Part shown: one piece after another, positions 25,252 to 34,919 of the stretch
Numbering within the stretch: the first letter of the stretch is position 1
How the letters are laid out: each line of letters begins with the position of its first letter
The notes under the pieces: generated by a model
Told to the model about the DNA's origin: nothing
The model's database searches: none
Seen by the model: only the letters and a program-made list of their open reading frames with translations
Position numbers and translations under genes: made by a program
NCBI RefSeq assembly: GCF_017813395.1
Contig: NZ_JAGIZB010000014.1
Location: 1-64,000, forward strand
Reading direction: 5' to 3'
DNA: 64,000 bases
Origin: Pararoseomonas baculiformis
GTDB taxonomy: Bacteria; Pseudomonadota; Alphaproteobacteria; Acetobacterales; Acetobacteraceae

Positions 25252-26844
25252 ATGAAGAACTGGCTCTATGCGGGACTTCTGGCCCTGGGAGCCGCGGCAC
25301 CCGCCGCGGAAGCCCTGGCCCAGGCCGCGCCGCGCAACACCCTGGTCGTGCTGCGCGAGATCGACGCCGACCGCTACGACCCCGCCCGCTCCACCGCGCG
25401 CGGCGCCGGCGAGGTGATCTACATGATGAGCGACACGCTGGTGTCGCTGGACTGGGACCAGAAGACGATCCGCCCGGGCCTGGCGGAGTCCTGGACCGTC
25501 TCCGAGGACGGCAAGACCTACACCTTCAAGCTGCGCCGCGACGTCACCTTCTGCGACGGCAAGCCCTTCACCGCGCGCGACGTCGCTTATTCCATCAAGC
25601 GCTGGGTCGATCCCGCCACCCGCTCCCCCGTCCGCTGGCGCGCCGGCCCGGTGGAGGATGTCGTCGCCGTCGATGACTACACGGTCGAGTACAAGCTGAA
25701 GGAGCCCTATGGCGAGCTCCTCTACCAGCTGACCCTCTTCTTCGCCTCGATCGTGGATCAGGCGACGGTCGAGAAGCTGGGCGACAATTTCGGCGTGCAG
25801 GGCTTCAACGGCACGGGCCCGTTCTGCTGGGTGTCCTGGGCGCCGCGCCAGGACTTCGTGCTGCAGCGCCACCCGAACTACCGCTGGGCCCCGCCGCTGT
25901 ACCAGAACCCGTCCCCGCAGGTGGACCGGGTGATCTGGCGCGTGATCCCCGAGGCGAATACCCGCCTCGCCGCCCTCCAGTCCGGCCAGGGCGACGTGAC
26001 GCAGTACATCCCGCAATTCGCCATCCAGGGCCTGCGGAATGTTCCCACGGTTAAGCTGGCCCGCCAGGAGACCTATTTCTGGGACTTCTTCATGGGCTTC
26101 AAGGTCGACAAGCCCGTGGTGAGCGACCCCGCCATCCGCCGTGCCGTCAACCTGGCCGTGAATCGTGACGCGGTGGTCCGCGCCACCTTCTTCGGCGCAG
26201 CCGACCCGGCCGATGCCTATCTGAACCCGCGCGTCCGCGGTTATGACGCCGAGGCCGCGAAGTTGGTGCCGCAGTTCAACGCGGACGAGGCGCGCCGCGT
26301 GCTGGACGAGGCTGGCTGGAAGCCGGGCTCCGATGGCATCCGTGAGAAGGACGGCCAGCGCGCTTCCTTCCTGCTCTACGGGCTGCAAACCAATGAGTGG
26401 CGCCGCATGGCCGAGGCGATGCAGGCGGATCTCCGCCGCGTCGGCATCGACATGCGCGTGCAGCTCTGGGACGCGACCGTGGGCTGGGGCAAGCTGGCGA
26501 CGCAGGAGTTCGACGCCTTCGTGATGTCCTACCCCTACATCTCGGCGACGGATGGCTTCGCCCTGTATTTCGACAGCGCGAACAAGCCGACCCCGAACCG
26601 GATGAACTGGACGGATGCCGAGACCGACCGCCTTCTCAACCAGGCCAAGACCGGCCTGACCGAGGAGGCCCGCAGCGAGGCGATCGCCCAGGCGCAGCGC
26701 CGCATCGCCCAGGCGAATGTGTGGCTGCCGCTGGCGCGGGAGCAGCTCTGGCTCGCCTCCTCCCAGCGCACGGAAGGCGCGCGGCCGCATGGCATCTACG
26801 GTGTTGCCCTCTACAAGGGCCTGGACATCCGTCTGACTCGCTAG
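25252..26844 (+). CDS. Periplasmic substrate-binding protein, DppA/OppA family (SBP_bac_5)
   Basis: 530 aa with an AGGGGG ribosome site. Signal peptide 1-23 (LLALGAAAPAAEALAQ). The SBP_bac_5 signature GLAESWTVSEDGKTYTFKLR and DVTFCDGKPFTARDVAYSIK is clear. Later VNLAVNRDAVV and a C-terminal WLPLAREQLWLA fit the family. It captures the substrate for the adjoining permeases. A 10-bp hairpin lies right after the stop, a common device for raising binding-protein mRNA over the rest of the operon. Confidence 0.93.
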   Translation: MKNWLYAGLLALGAAAPAAEALAQAAPRNTLVVLREIDADRYDPARSTARGAGEVIYMMSDTLVSLDWDQKTIRPGLAESWTVSEDGKTYTFKLRRDVTFCDGKPFTARDVAYSIKRWVDPATRSPVRWRAGPVEDVVAVDDYTVEYKLKEPYGELLYQLTLFFASIVDQATVEKLGDNFGVQGFNGTGPFCWVSWAPRQDFVLQRHPNYRWAPPLYQNPSPQVDRVIWRVIPEANTRLAALQSGQGDVTQYIPQFAIQGLRNVPTVKLARQETYFWDFFMGFKVDKPVVSDPAIRRAVNLAVNRDAVVRATFFGAADPADAYLNPRVRGYDAEAAKLVPQFNADEARRVLDEAGWKPGSDGIREKDGQRASFLLYGLQTNEWRRMAEAMQADLRRVGIDMRVQLWDATVGWGKLATQEFDAFVMSYPYISATDGFALYFDSANKPTPNRMNWTDAETDRLLNQAKTGLTEEARSEAIAQAQRRIAQANVWLPLAREQLWLASSQRTEGARPHGIYGVALYKGLDIRLTR

Positions 26845-26853
26845 TTCGAACCC

Positions 26854-26889
26854 GGGTGGCCGCATCCCGCGGCCACCCTTCTTCTTCCC
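26854..26889 (+). terminator. Intra-operon hairpin after the binding-protein gene
   Basis: Perfect 10-bp stem GGGTGGCCGC (26854-26863) and GCGGCCACCC (26869-26878), 5-base loop, then the pyrimidine run TTCTTCTTCCC. It lies between the binding protein and the second amidohydrolase of the same operon, so it is probably a partial terminator or an mRNA-stabilising hairpin. Confidence 0.65.
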
Positions 26890-26903
26890 GCCGGGACATC
26901 GTC

Positions 26904-28333
26904 ATGACCACCACCGTGATCCGCGATGCGGATGTCGTCGTCGCCTGGGATGCCTCGGCGAAGCAGCATGTCTACCTCACCGGCGCGGATGTCGCGTTCG
27001 AGGGTGGCAGCATCACCTATGTCGGCCGCGGCTATACCGGCCCGGCGGATGAGGTGGTCGCGGGCCGCGGCCTCATGGTGATGCCGGGGCTGGTGAACAT
27101 CCACTCGCACCCTTCGTCCGAGCCCATGAACAAGGGGCTGCTGGACGAGATCGGCTCGCCCGGCCTCTACAACTCCTCCCTCTATGAGTTTATGCCGATC
27201 TTCCGGGCGGATTCGGAAGCGGTGCCGAGCTGCGTGCGCGTGGCGCTGAGCGAGCTGCTGCTCTCCGGCGTGACCACCGTCGCCGACCTGTCCATGGCGC
27301 ATCCGGGCTGGCTGGACCTGTTGGCGGAGTCCGGCATGCGCGTCTGCGTCGCGCCGATGTTCAAGTCCGCGCGCTGGTACACCAAGAACGGCCATGTCGT
27401 GGAATACGAGTGGGACGAGGCCGCCGGCGAGAAGGCGATGGCCGAGGCCCTCTCCATCATCGACCGCGCGGAGCAGCATGAGAGCGGCCGCCTGTTCGGC
27501 ATGGTCGTGCCCGCACAGATCGACACCTGCGCGCCGGGCCTGCTGCGCGAGAGCAGCGAGGAGGCCCGGATGCGTGGCCTCTCCTGGCAGATCCATGCCG
27601 CGCAATCCGTCGTGGAGTTCCACGAGATCACGCGCCGGCACGGCCTGACGCCGATCGGCTGGCTGGACAGCATGGGGCTGTTGAACGACCGCGCCATCAT
27701 CGGCCACGGCATCTTCCTGGACGACCATCCCTCCACCCGCTGGCACACCGACACGGATCTGAAGCGCCTGGCGGAAACCGGCACCACCGTGGCCCATTGC
27801 CCCACCGTCTTCGCGCGGCGCGGCATCACCATGAAGAACTTCGGCCGCTACAAGCGCAGCGGCGTGAATATGGGCCTGGGCACGGACACATACCCGCACA
27901 ACATGCTCGATGAGATGCGCCTGGTGGGCTATCTGGCCCGCACCCAGGCCACCGACCCGCGCGCCGTCACCACCACCGAGATCTTCGATGCCGCCACCAT
28001 CGGCGGTGCGCAGGCCCTGGGCCGCGAGGATATCGGCCGGCTGGCCGCGGGCTGCCGCGCCGACATCGTGCTGGTGAATGCCGAGCATCCGATGATGCGC
28101 CCGGGCCGCGATCCCATGCGCAGCCTGGTCTATGCCGCCGGGGACCGTGCGCTGCGCGACGTCTATGTCGATGGCCAGCTCGTGGTGAAGGACGGCATGG
28201 TCCTGACCATGGATTACGAGGCCGCGGCCGCCCATCTGCACGAGGCGCAGAAGCGCGTGCTGGACAATGCGCCGAAGCAGGACTGGGCGCACCGCCCGGT
28301 CGAGAAGATCAGCCCGCCGAGCTTTCCCTGGGC

Positions 28334-28337
<4 letters not shown>
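26904..28337 (+). CDS. Amidohydrolase of the AtzA/TrzA/cytosine deaminase group
   Basis: 477 aa. Metal site motifs: [16 protein letters not shown] (H-x-H), [15 protein letters not shown], a GHGIFLDDH histidine and the catalytic Asp in [17 protein letters not shown]. The N-terminal [20 protein letters not shown] and the C-terminal [18 protein letters not shown] form the flanking beta-sandwich. Relatives deaminate or dechlorinate heterocycles. It differs clearly from the YtcJ-type enzyme upstream, so the pathway has two hydrolytic steps. Its stop overlaps the ATPase start by 4 bases. Confidence 0.88.
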
Positions 28338-29331
<994 letters not shown>

Positions 29332-29335
<4 letters not shown>

Positions 29336-30426
29336 CCGAGCCTGCCATCCTTGAGGCGATCGGCATCGCCAAGCACTACCCGGTCAAGAAGGGCCTGGTC
29401 ATCTCCCGCCAGGTCGGCGCCGTGAAGGCGGTGGATGGCGTCTCCTTCGCCCTGCGCCGTGGCGAGACCCTGGCATTGGTGGGGGAGAGCGGCTGCGGCA
29501 AGTCCACCACCGCAAGGCTGGTGATGCGCCTGATCGAGCCCTCCTCGGGCGATGTTCTCTTCAAGGGGGAGAACGTTACCAAGGTGGGCGGCGCGAAGCT
29601 GCGTGCCCTGCGCCGGCACCTGCAGATCGTCTTCCAGGATCCCTACGCCAGCCTCAATCCGCGGCTGACGGTGGCCGATGCCATCGCGGAGCCGATGGCG
29701 GTGCATGGTATCGGCGATTCAAAATCGCGCCGGGAACGCGTGCAGGAACTGCTGCGCCTCACGGGCCTGCGCAGCTTCCACGCGGATCGCTATCCGCATG
29801 AGTTCTCCGGCGGCCAGCGGCAGCGCATCGGCATCGCCCGCGCCCTCTCGGTGGAGCCGGAGGTGGTGGTCTGCGACGAACCTGTCTCGGCGCTCGATGT
29901 CTCGATCCAGGCGCAGGTGGTCAACCTGTTGGGCGACCTGCAGCAGCGCCTCGGCCTGTCCTACCTCTTCATCGCGCATGACCTGGCCGTGGTGAAGCAT
30001 GTCGCGGACCGCGTGGCGGTGATGTATCTCGGCCGGATCGTCGAGGTAGCGTCGAAGCACGAGCTCTTCTCCAACCCGCGCCATCCCTATACCCGCGCAC
30101 TGCTGGCCGCGATCCCACGCCCGGATCCCTCGCGCCGCGGCAGCGTCACGCCGCTCGGCGGGGACCTGCCCAGCCCGCTGGCCGTGCCGCCCGGCTGCCG
30201 CTTCCACACGCGCTGCCCCCTGGCCCAGGCGAAGTGCAAGGAGATCGACCCGCCCCTGCGGGAGATCGCGCCCGGCCATACTGCGGCCTGCCACTTCGCC
30301 GAGGACCTGCCCCGCTTCGATGCCGAAGCCGAGGGGGGCATCGCACCCGTCGCGCAGCGGCGTCTGGCGGCCTATGCCACTGCGCTCGCAGCCCGCACGG
30401 CGGCGGTGGCTCCGGCCGCGGCCTGA
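29332..30426 (+). CDS. ABC transporter ATPase, DppF/OppF type
   Basis: 364 aa. Walker [19 protein letters not shown]-loop [15 protein letters not shown], signature [15 protein letters not shown], Walker [16 protein letters not shown]-loop [10 protein letters not shown], and the [21 protein letters not shown]-terminal motif. It pairs with the preceding ATPase to drive the importer. The C-terminal ~35 residues are Ala-rich. A large hairpin begins 3 bases after its stop. Confidence 0.95.
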
Positions 30427-30429
30427 AGG

Positions 30430-30499
30430 GCGCTTCCCCGGGCATTGCCCACCCCGCGGCCGCGCCGCAGGATGGTGGGCAAGATCATCGGGGAAGCGC
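30430..30499 (+). promoter_or_regulatory. Long hairpin covering the alcohol dehydrogenase ribosome site
   Basis: An outer 11-bp perfect stem, GCGCTTCCCCG (30430-30440) with CGGGGAAGCGC (30489-30499), encloses an inner 9-bp perfect stem, TTGCCCACC (30445-30453) with GGTGGGCAA (30474-30482). The 3' arm contains GGGGAAG, the only good ribosome site for the ATG at 30504. Folding would hide it; alternatively the element is a repetitive palindrome. Confidence 0.65.
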
Positions 30500-30503
30500 A
30501 TCC

Positions 30504-31691
30504 ATGCTCGTCACGCTCCAGGCGCCGCGGCTCATTCTCTCGGGCGGCGGCGCCGTCGCGAAGGTTGCGGAGGTTCTGGCCCAGCTCGGCCTCTCCCGCC
30601 CGCTGGTGGTGACCGATCCCTGGATGGCCTCCTCGGGCACGGTGGAACGCTGCCTCGCCCCGCTGCGCGAGGCCGGCATCACTCCGGGCCTGTTCCATGA
30701 GACCGTGCCCGACCCGACGGATACCGTGGTGGAGGCCGGCGTGCAGGCCTTCCGCGCGGGCGATTATGACTGCCTGATCGGCTTCGGCGGCGGCAGCCCG
30801 ATGGACACGGCCAAGGCCATGGCCATCCTCGCCGCCGCGCCGGAGGGCACCCATATCCGTGCCTTCAAGGTGCCGGCCCAGGCTAACAAGGGCGCGGTTC
30901 CTGTCCTCTGCATCCCTACCACCGCCGGCACGGGAAGCGAGGCAACGCGCTTCACCGTCATCACCGACACCGCGAATGACGAGAAGATGCTGATCGCCGG
31001 CCTCGGCGCCCTGCCGCTGGCCGCCATCGTGGACCACCAGCTCACCTGGACCGTGCCGCCGCGCACCGTGGCCGATACGGGCGTGGACAGCCTCACCCAC
31101 GCGCTGGAAGCCTTCGTCAGCAAGCGCGCCAACCCGTTCAGCGATGATTACGCGCGGCTCGCCATGCGCCTCATCGCCCCGAATCTCCGGCGCGCCTACG
31201 CCGATGCGCAGAATGGCGGCAAGGGCGCGCGGGACGAGGAGGCGCGGGAGGGGATGATGCGCGGCGCCATGCTCGCGGGGCTTGCCTTCTCCAACGCCTC
31301 CGTCGCGCTGGTGCATGGCATGTCGCGCCCGGTCGGCGCGCATTTCCATGTGCCGCATGGCCTGTCCAACGCCATGCTCCTGCCCGCCGTCACGCGTTTC
31401 GGCCTGCAGGCGGCGCTCCCGCGCTATGCCGAGGCGGCGCGTATCATGGGCGTGGCCAGCGAAGGGGAGGGGGACCAGTCCGCCGCCATGAGGCTGGTGG
31501 AGGAGCTGGAGGCGCTGAACCGCGACCTCTCCGTGCCCAGCCCTGCCGCCTATGGCATCCCCGCGGACCGCTGGGACGGGCTGCTGGAAACCATGGCGTC
31601 CCAGGCCCTTGCCTCGGGCAGCCCCGCGAATAATCCTCGCGTGCCGGATGCGGCCGAGATCGTGGCCCTCTATCGTGAGGCCTATGCCTGA
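30504..31691 (+). CDS. Iron-containing alcohol dehydrogenase
   Basis: 395 aa. NAD-binding motif LIGFGGGSPMDTAKAMA, then PTTAGTGSEATRFTVI. Metal ligands are recognisable in the AIVDHQLTWTVPPRTVADTG, DSLTHALEAFVS, VHGMSRPVGAHFHVPHG region, with the Asp and three His of the family. Such enzymes oxidise or reduce alcohols, hydroxyacids or maleylacetate. It closes the catabolic block. The end overlaps the sigma-factor gene by 8 bases. Confidence 0.92.
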   Translation: MLVTLQAPRLILSGGGAVAKVAEVLAQLGLSRPLVVTDPWMASSGTVERCLAPLREAGITPGLFHETVPDPTDTVVEAGVQAFRAGDYDCLIGFGGGSPMDTAKAMAILAAAPEGTHIRAFKVPAQANKGAVPVLCIPTTAGTGSEATRFTVITDTANDEKMLIAGLGALPLAAIVDHQLTWTVPPRTVADTGVDSLTHALEAFVSKRANPFSDDYARLAMRLIAPNLRRAYADAQNGGKGARDEEAREGMMRGAMLAGLAFSNASVALVHGMSRPVGAHFHVPHGLSNAMLLPAVTRFGLQAALPRYAEAARIMGVASEGEGDQSAAMRLVEELEALNRDLSVPSPAAYGIPADRWDGLLETMASQALASGSPANNPRVPDAAEIVALYREAYA

Positions 31692-32232
31692 CACCCAGCC
31701 CGCGGCCGATGCGGCCCTGCTGATCCGCGGGATCGCCCTTGGCGAGGCCGGCGCCCTGCGCCGGCTCTATGACGCCCAGGCCGGGCGGCTCTTCGGCATC
31801 GCCCTGGCCATCCTGCGGGACCGGGACGCGGCGGCCGATGCGCTGCATGACGCCGTGCTGAAGATCGCGGCCCGCGCCGGGCAGTTTGAGCCCACGCGCG
31901 GCGAGGCCACGGCCTGGCTCGCGGCCATCATCCGCAACGCCTCCCTGGACCTCGCCAGGGCCAGGGGGCGCGAGATCCTCTCCGACGATCCCGCGCTGGG
32001 CGACAGCCCGGTGCCGGCGGAGGCGCTGGAGCGCCTGGCCGCCGCCCAGCAATCCAGCCGGTTGCGGGACTGCCTGGCCACGCTGGAAGCCCGGAACCGG
32101 GAGGGCATTCTCCTCGCATTCGTGCACGGGCTCTCCCATGCCCAGATCGCGGCGCGGCTGGAGATGCCGCTGGGCACGGTGAAGGCCTGGATCCGGCGCG
32201 GCCTGATGCGGCTGAAGGGGTGCCTCGCATGA
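31684..32232 (+). CDS. ECF sigma factor
   Basis: 182 aa. Region 2 at about 14-85 (LRRLYDAQAGRLFGIALAIL, DRDAAADALHDAVLKI, TAWLAAIIRNASLDLARARG). Region 4 at about 118-175 (CLATLEARNREGILLAFVHG, LSHAQIAARLEMPLGTVKAW). Not of the EcfG group; it resembles SigK-type ECFs controlled by membrane anti-sigma factors. It starts inside the last codons of the alcohol dehydrogenase gene and overlaps the anti-sigma gene by 4 bases. Confidence 0.9.
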   Translation: MPDTQPAADAALLIRGIALGEAGALRRLYDAQAGRLFGIALAILRDRDAAADALHDAVLKIAARAGQFEPTRGEATAWLAAIIRNASLDLARARGREILSDDPALGDSPVPAEALERLAAAQQSSRLRDCLATLEARNREGILLAFVHGLSHAQIAARLEMPLGTVKAWIRRGLMRLKGCLA

Positions 32233-32912
32233 TCCCCTCCGATCCAGAAGTCCTGGACGCCCTGGCCGCCGAGCATGTCCTTGGCACCCTCGATGCGCGG
32301 GAAGCCGGGGAGGTGGCCCGTGCCCTTCCCACCAACCCCGCCCTGCGCGACGCGGTGGCGGCCTGGGAGAGGCGCCTCGCTCCCCTGGCCGATCTCGCGC
32401 CGCCGGAACCGCCGCCGCCCGGGCTCTGGGGCCGGATCGAGGATTCCCTCGCAGCCCGTCCGGAAGCCCCGGTGGTGCCTCTCCGCCCCAGCAGGTTCTG
32501 GCAGGCCTGGGCGGGGGGCTCCACGGCCATCGCGGCCGGTCTTGCCGCCTTCCTCCTGCTCCGCCCGGCAGAGGAGCCGCGGATGATGACCGTGCTCCTC
32601 ACCAGCAGCGACCAGCCCGCCTGGCTGGTGGAGGCCGAGGGCGGCGGGCTGCGCCTCGCCAGCCTCAACCCGCGCCCGGTCGAGCAGGGACGTGCGCAGC
32701 AGCTCTGGGCACTTCCGCCCGGGGCCACCGCCCCCATCTCGCTCGGGCTGATTCCGGCGAACGGGCAGGTCAGCGTCGCCCCGGGCCGGGTCAGGCCCGA
32801 GCCCGGCATGCTGATCGAGATCACGCTGGAACCGCCGGGCGGATCGCCCACGGGCCGGCCCACTGGCCCCATCCTCTTCATCGGCCGGCTGGCGCCCGCG
32901 CGGGGGAGCTGA
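32229..32912 (+). CDS. Anti-sigma factor, RskA type
   Basis: 227 aa. N-terminal cytoplasmic sigma-binding part (LDALAAEHVLGTLDAREAGE, with LRDAVAAWERRLAPL). One transmembrane helix at about 96-116 (GGSTAIAAGLAAFLLL) and a periplasmic RskA-like C-terminal domain (LLTSSDQPAWLVEAEGGGL, QLWALPPGATAPISLGLIP). It should hold the ECF sigma at the membrane until a signal leads to its cleavage. Coupled to the sigma gene. It converges on the LysR gene with only 10 bases between. Confidence 0.9.
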   Translation: MIPSDPEVLDALAAEHVLGTLDAREAGEVARALPTNPALRDAVAAWERRLAPLADLAPPEPPPPGLWGRIEDSLAARPEAPVVPLRPSRFWQAWAGGSTAIAAGLAAFLLLRPAEEPRMMTVLLTSSDQPAWLVEAEGGGLRLASLNPRPVEQGRAQQLWALPPGATAPISLGLIPANGQVSVAPGRVRPEPGMLIEITLEPPGGSPTGRPTGPILFIGRLAPARGS

Positions 32913-32922
32913 GCACCGGCGT

Positions 32923-33795
32923 TCAGCCCTCCGCCGCCTCGGCCAGGAGCCATTCCCGGAAAGCCGCCATGGCGCGGGTTTCCGGCCGCGACTTCAGCCG
33001 GGTCAGCCAGTACTCGCCCAGGGTGACCTCCGCCGCGAAGGGCCGGGCGAGCTGCCCCTGGCGCAGCTGGCGGCCGAACATCCGCCCGGGCAGCAACCCC
33101 ACCCCCAGCCCCTGCACCGCGGCCTCCGCCATGGTCAGCGATGAGTCGAAGACGAAGCCGCGGATATTGGGCGCGGCCAGCTCGGCCGTTGCGAACCATC
33201 GCGGCCATTCATCAAGGCGATAGGAGCGCAGCAGCGTCTCCCGCATCAGGTCCCCGGGTTCCCGCAGCCTCTCCGCGATCTCCGGCGAGCAGAGCGGGGT
33301 GAGGGGAGCCGCCAGGATGCGCGCCGCCTCCGTCCCATGCCAGGCGCCGTCCCCGAAGCGGATGGCCAGGTCCAGCCCTTCCCCCGCCAGGTCTACCCGG
33401 TTGTTGTTGGTCATCAGCCGCAGATCGACGAAGGGATGGGCCGCGCGGAAATCCGCCAGTCGCGGCAGCAGCCAGCCCGTGACGAAGGTGCCCACCGCGC
33501 CGAGACTCAGCACCTCCCGCAGCCGCCCGCCCTCGAAGCGGTCCAGCGTGCCGGCGATCCGGCGGAAAGCGTCGCTCATGACCGGCAGCAGCGCCTCTCC
33601 TTCCTCGGTCAGCGCCAGGCCGCGGGGAAGCCGCCGGAACAGGGGGACGCCCAAGATTTCCTCAAGCGCCTTCACCTGATGACTGACGGCCGCCTGGGTG
33701 ACACGCAATTCCATTCCGGCCCGCGTAAAGCTGAGCTGGCGCGCCGCGGCCTCGAAAGCGCGCAGGGCATTGAGGGGCAGGTTTGAAAGGCTCAT
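32923..33795 (-). CDS. ampR: LysR-type regulator, AmpR/GcvA-like
   Basis: 290 aa. The helix-turn-helix start LPLNALRAFEAAARQLSFTR, AGMELRVTQAAVSHQVKALE is the AmpR/GcvA form. The substrate domain includes LRLMTNNNRVDLAGEGLDLA and GLGVGLLPGRMF. It is divergent from a class A beta-lactamase with a 116-base gap, the classic ampR-bla arrangement, in which AmpR senses muropeptides and switches from repressor to activator. The name ampR is by context and similarity; the effector is inferred. Confidence 0.85.
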   Translation of the reverse strand: MSLSNLPLNALRAFEAAARQLSFTRAGMELRVTQAAVSHQVKALEEILGVPLFRRLPRGLALTEEGEALLPVMSDAFRRIAGTLDRFEGGRLREVLSLGAVGTFVTGWLLPRLADFRAAHPFVDLRLMTNNNRVDLAGEGLDLAIRFGDGAWHGTEAARILAAPLTPLCSPEIAERLREPGDLMRETLLRSYRLDEWPRWFATAELAAPNIRGFVFDSSLTMAEAAVQGLGVGLLPGRMFGRQLRQGQLARPFAAEVTLGEYWLTRLKSRPETRAMAAFREWLLAEAAEG

Positions 33796-33911
33796 GGCGC
33801 GGATGCATTAGTTTTCTTTGGGGCTCCCGCGAAGGATCATCGTTTGCGGCCCCTCGCTCCGCCCAGCAGTTTCCCCCCGCCAGGGGCATCCCCTGGAGAG
33901 GGGAGAGAAAG
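33796..33911. promoter_or_regulatory. Divergent lysR / beta-lactamase control region
   Basis: Holds an AT-rich patch with ATTAG (33807-33811; CTAAT on the minus strand), the half-site favoured by GcvA/AmpR regulators, running into TTTTCTTTG. GGAGAGGGGAGAG supplies the beta-lactamase ribosome site. No clear sigma-70 pair seen. Confidence 0.4.
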
Positions 33912-34793
33912 ATGATCGGCAGACGGTTTCTGATCGGTGGCACAGCCTGCGCGCTCGGGGGAATGGCGCTGGCGCCCGCGGCTCAGGCGGAGGATGGCTT
34001 CGCCCGCCTGCCCGCCGCCTTCGCGCGGATCGAGGCCGCGCGCGGTGGCCGCCTGGGCGTGGCAGTGCTGGACACAGGCAGCGGGCGCCGGGCCGCGCAT
34101 CGTGGGGAGGAGAGGGTGCCGATGTGCAGCACCTTCAAGCTGCTCCTCGCCGCCGCCATCCTGGCCCGCGCCGATGCGGGGAAGGAGCGGCTGGACCGCC
34201 GCATCCGCTACACGCGCCAGCAGCTCATCACCTACTCCCCCGTCACCGAACCCCATGCGGGCGGGGAGGGGATGACGCTGGAGGCGCTCTGCGAGGGCAC
34301 CATGATCCTCAGCGACAACACCGCCGCCAATCTGCTGCTGGACGTGCTGGGCGGACCCGCGGCGCTCACCGCCTGGCTGCGCGGCCTGGGCGACACGGTC
34401 ACGCGGCTGGACCGGATCGAGCCCGCCTTGAACGAGTTCCGCCAGGGCGACCCGCGGGACACGACCACGCCCCAGGCCATGCTGGCCACCATGGGCAAGC
34501 TGACCCTTGGCGACGCGCTCTCGCCGGCATCCCGCGCGAAGCTGGTGGGCTGGCTTCGGGGCAACCGCACCGGCGATGCTCGGCTGAAGGCGCGGCTGCC
34601 GGCGGGCTGGGCCGCCGGGGAGAAGACCGGCACGGCGGGCCGGACCAGCAACGACATCGGCCTGTTCTGGCCTCCGGGTGGGGCCGCTCCGATCCTCGTC
34701 ACGGCCTATCTGGTGGAGGGTGCCGCGGAGGGTGCCACCCGGGACGCCGCACTGGCCGATGTCGGCGCCGCCATCGCGGCGGCCTACGCCTGA
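33912..34793 (+). CDS. bla: Class A beta-lactamase
   Basis: 293 aa. The N terminus MIGRRFLIGGTACALGG looks like a twin-arginine signal, with a cut near AQAED. All class A motifs are present: S73-T-F-K76 (Ambler S70-x-x-K), S134-D-N136 (SDN), E170-PALN (Ambler E166 to N170) and K238-T-G240. Cysteine 72 corresponds to Ambler C69; position 238 is Ala, so the C69-C238 disulfide of carbapenemases cannot form. It should hydrolyse penicillins or cephalosporins in the periplasm. Likely induced through the divergent LysR. Spectrum cannot be read from sequence. Confidence 0.95.
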   Translation: MIGRRFLIGGTACALGGMALAPAAQAEDGFARLPAAFARIEAARGGRLGVAVLDTGSGRRAAHRGEERVPMCSTFKLLLAAAILARADAGKERLDRRIRYTRQQLITYSPVTEPHAGGEGMTLEALCEGTMILSDNTAANLLLDVLGGPAALTAWLRGLGDTVTRLDRIEPALNEFRQGDPRDTTTPQAMLATMGKLTLGDALSPASRAKLVGWLRGNRTGDARLKARLPAGWAAGEKTGTAGRTSNDIGLFWPPGGAAPILVTAYLVEGAAEGATRDAALADVGAAIAAAYA

Positions 34794-34807
34794 GGGGGAG
34801 CGTGTCC

Positions 34808-34833
34808 GGCGCGGTGCCTCCCGGTGCCGCGCC
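34808..34833 (+). terminator. Possible terminator after the beta-lactamase gene
   Basis: GGCGCGG (34808-34814) pairs with CCGCGCC (34827-34833) around a 12-base loop that can partly pair further. There is no T run, so the assignment is weak. The rest of the 34794-34919 gap shows no promoter I can name. Confidence 0.3.
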
Positions 34834-34919
34834 GTTCCGGCGGCGAGTATGGCCGCCTGTGTCGCTGGCCGGAGAATGTGGCAGGCTGGGTGCGAGAAAC
34901 ACCATCGCGGTGATCGCCC

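Noticed and set aside
33912-34793. Reading the beta-lactamase as a carbapenemase because of Cys69
   Set aside because: Cys69 also occurs in many non-carbapenemase class A enzymes, and residue 238 is Ala, so the disulfide is absent.
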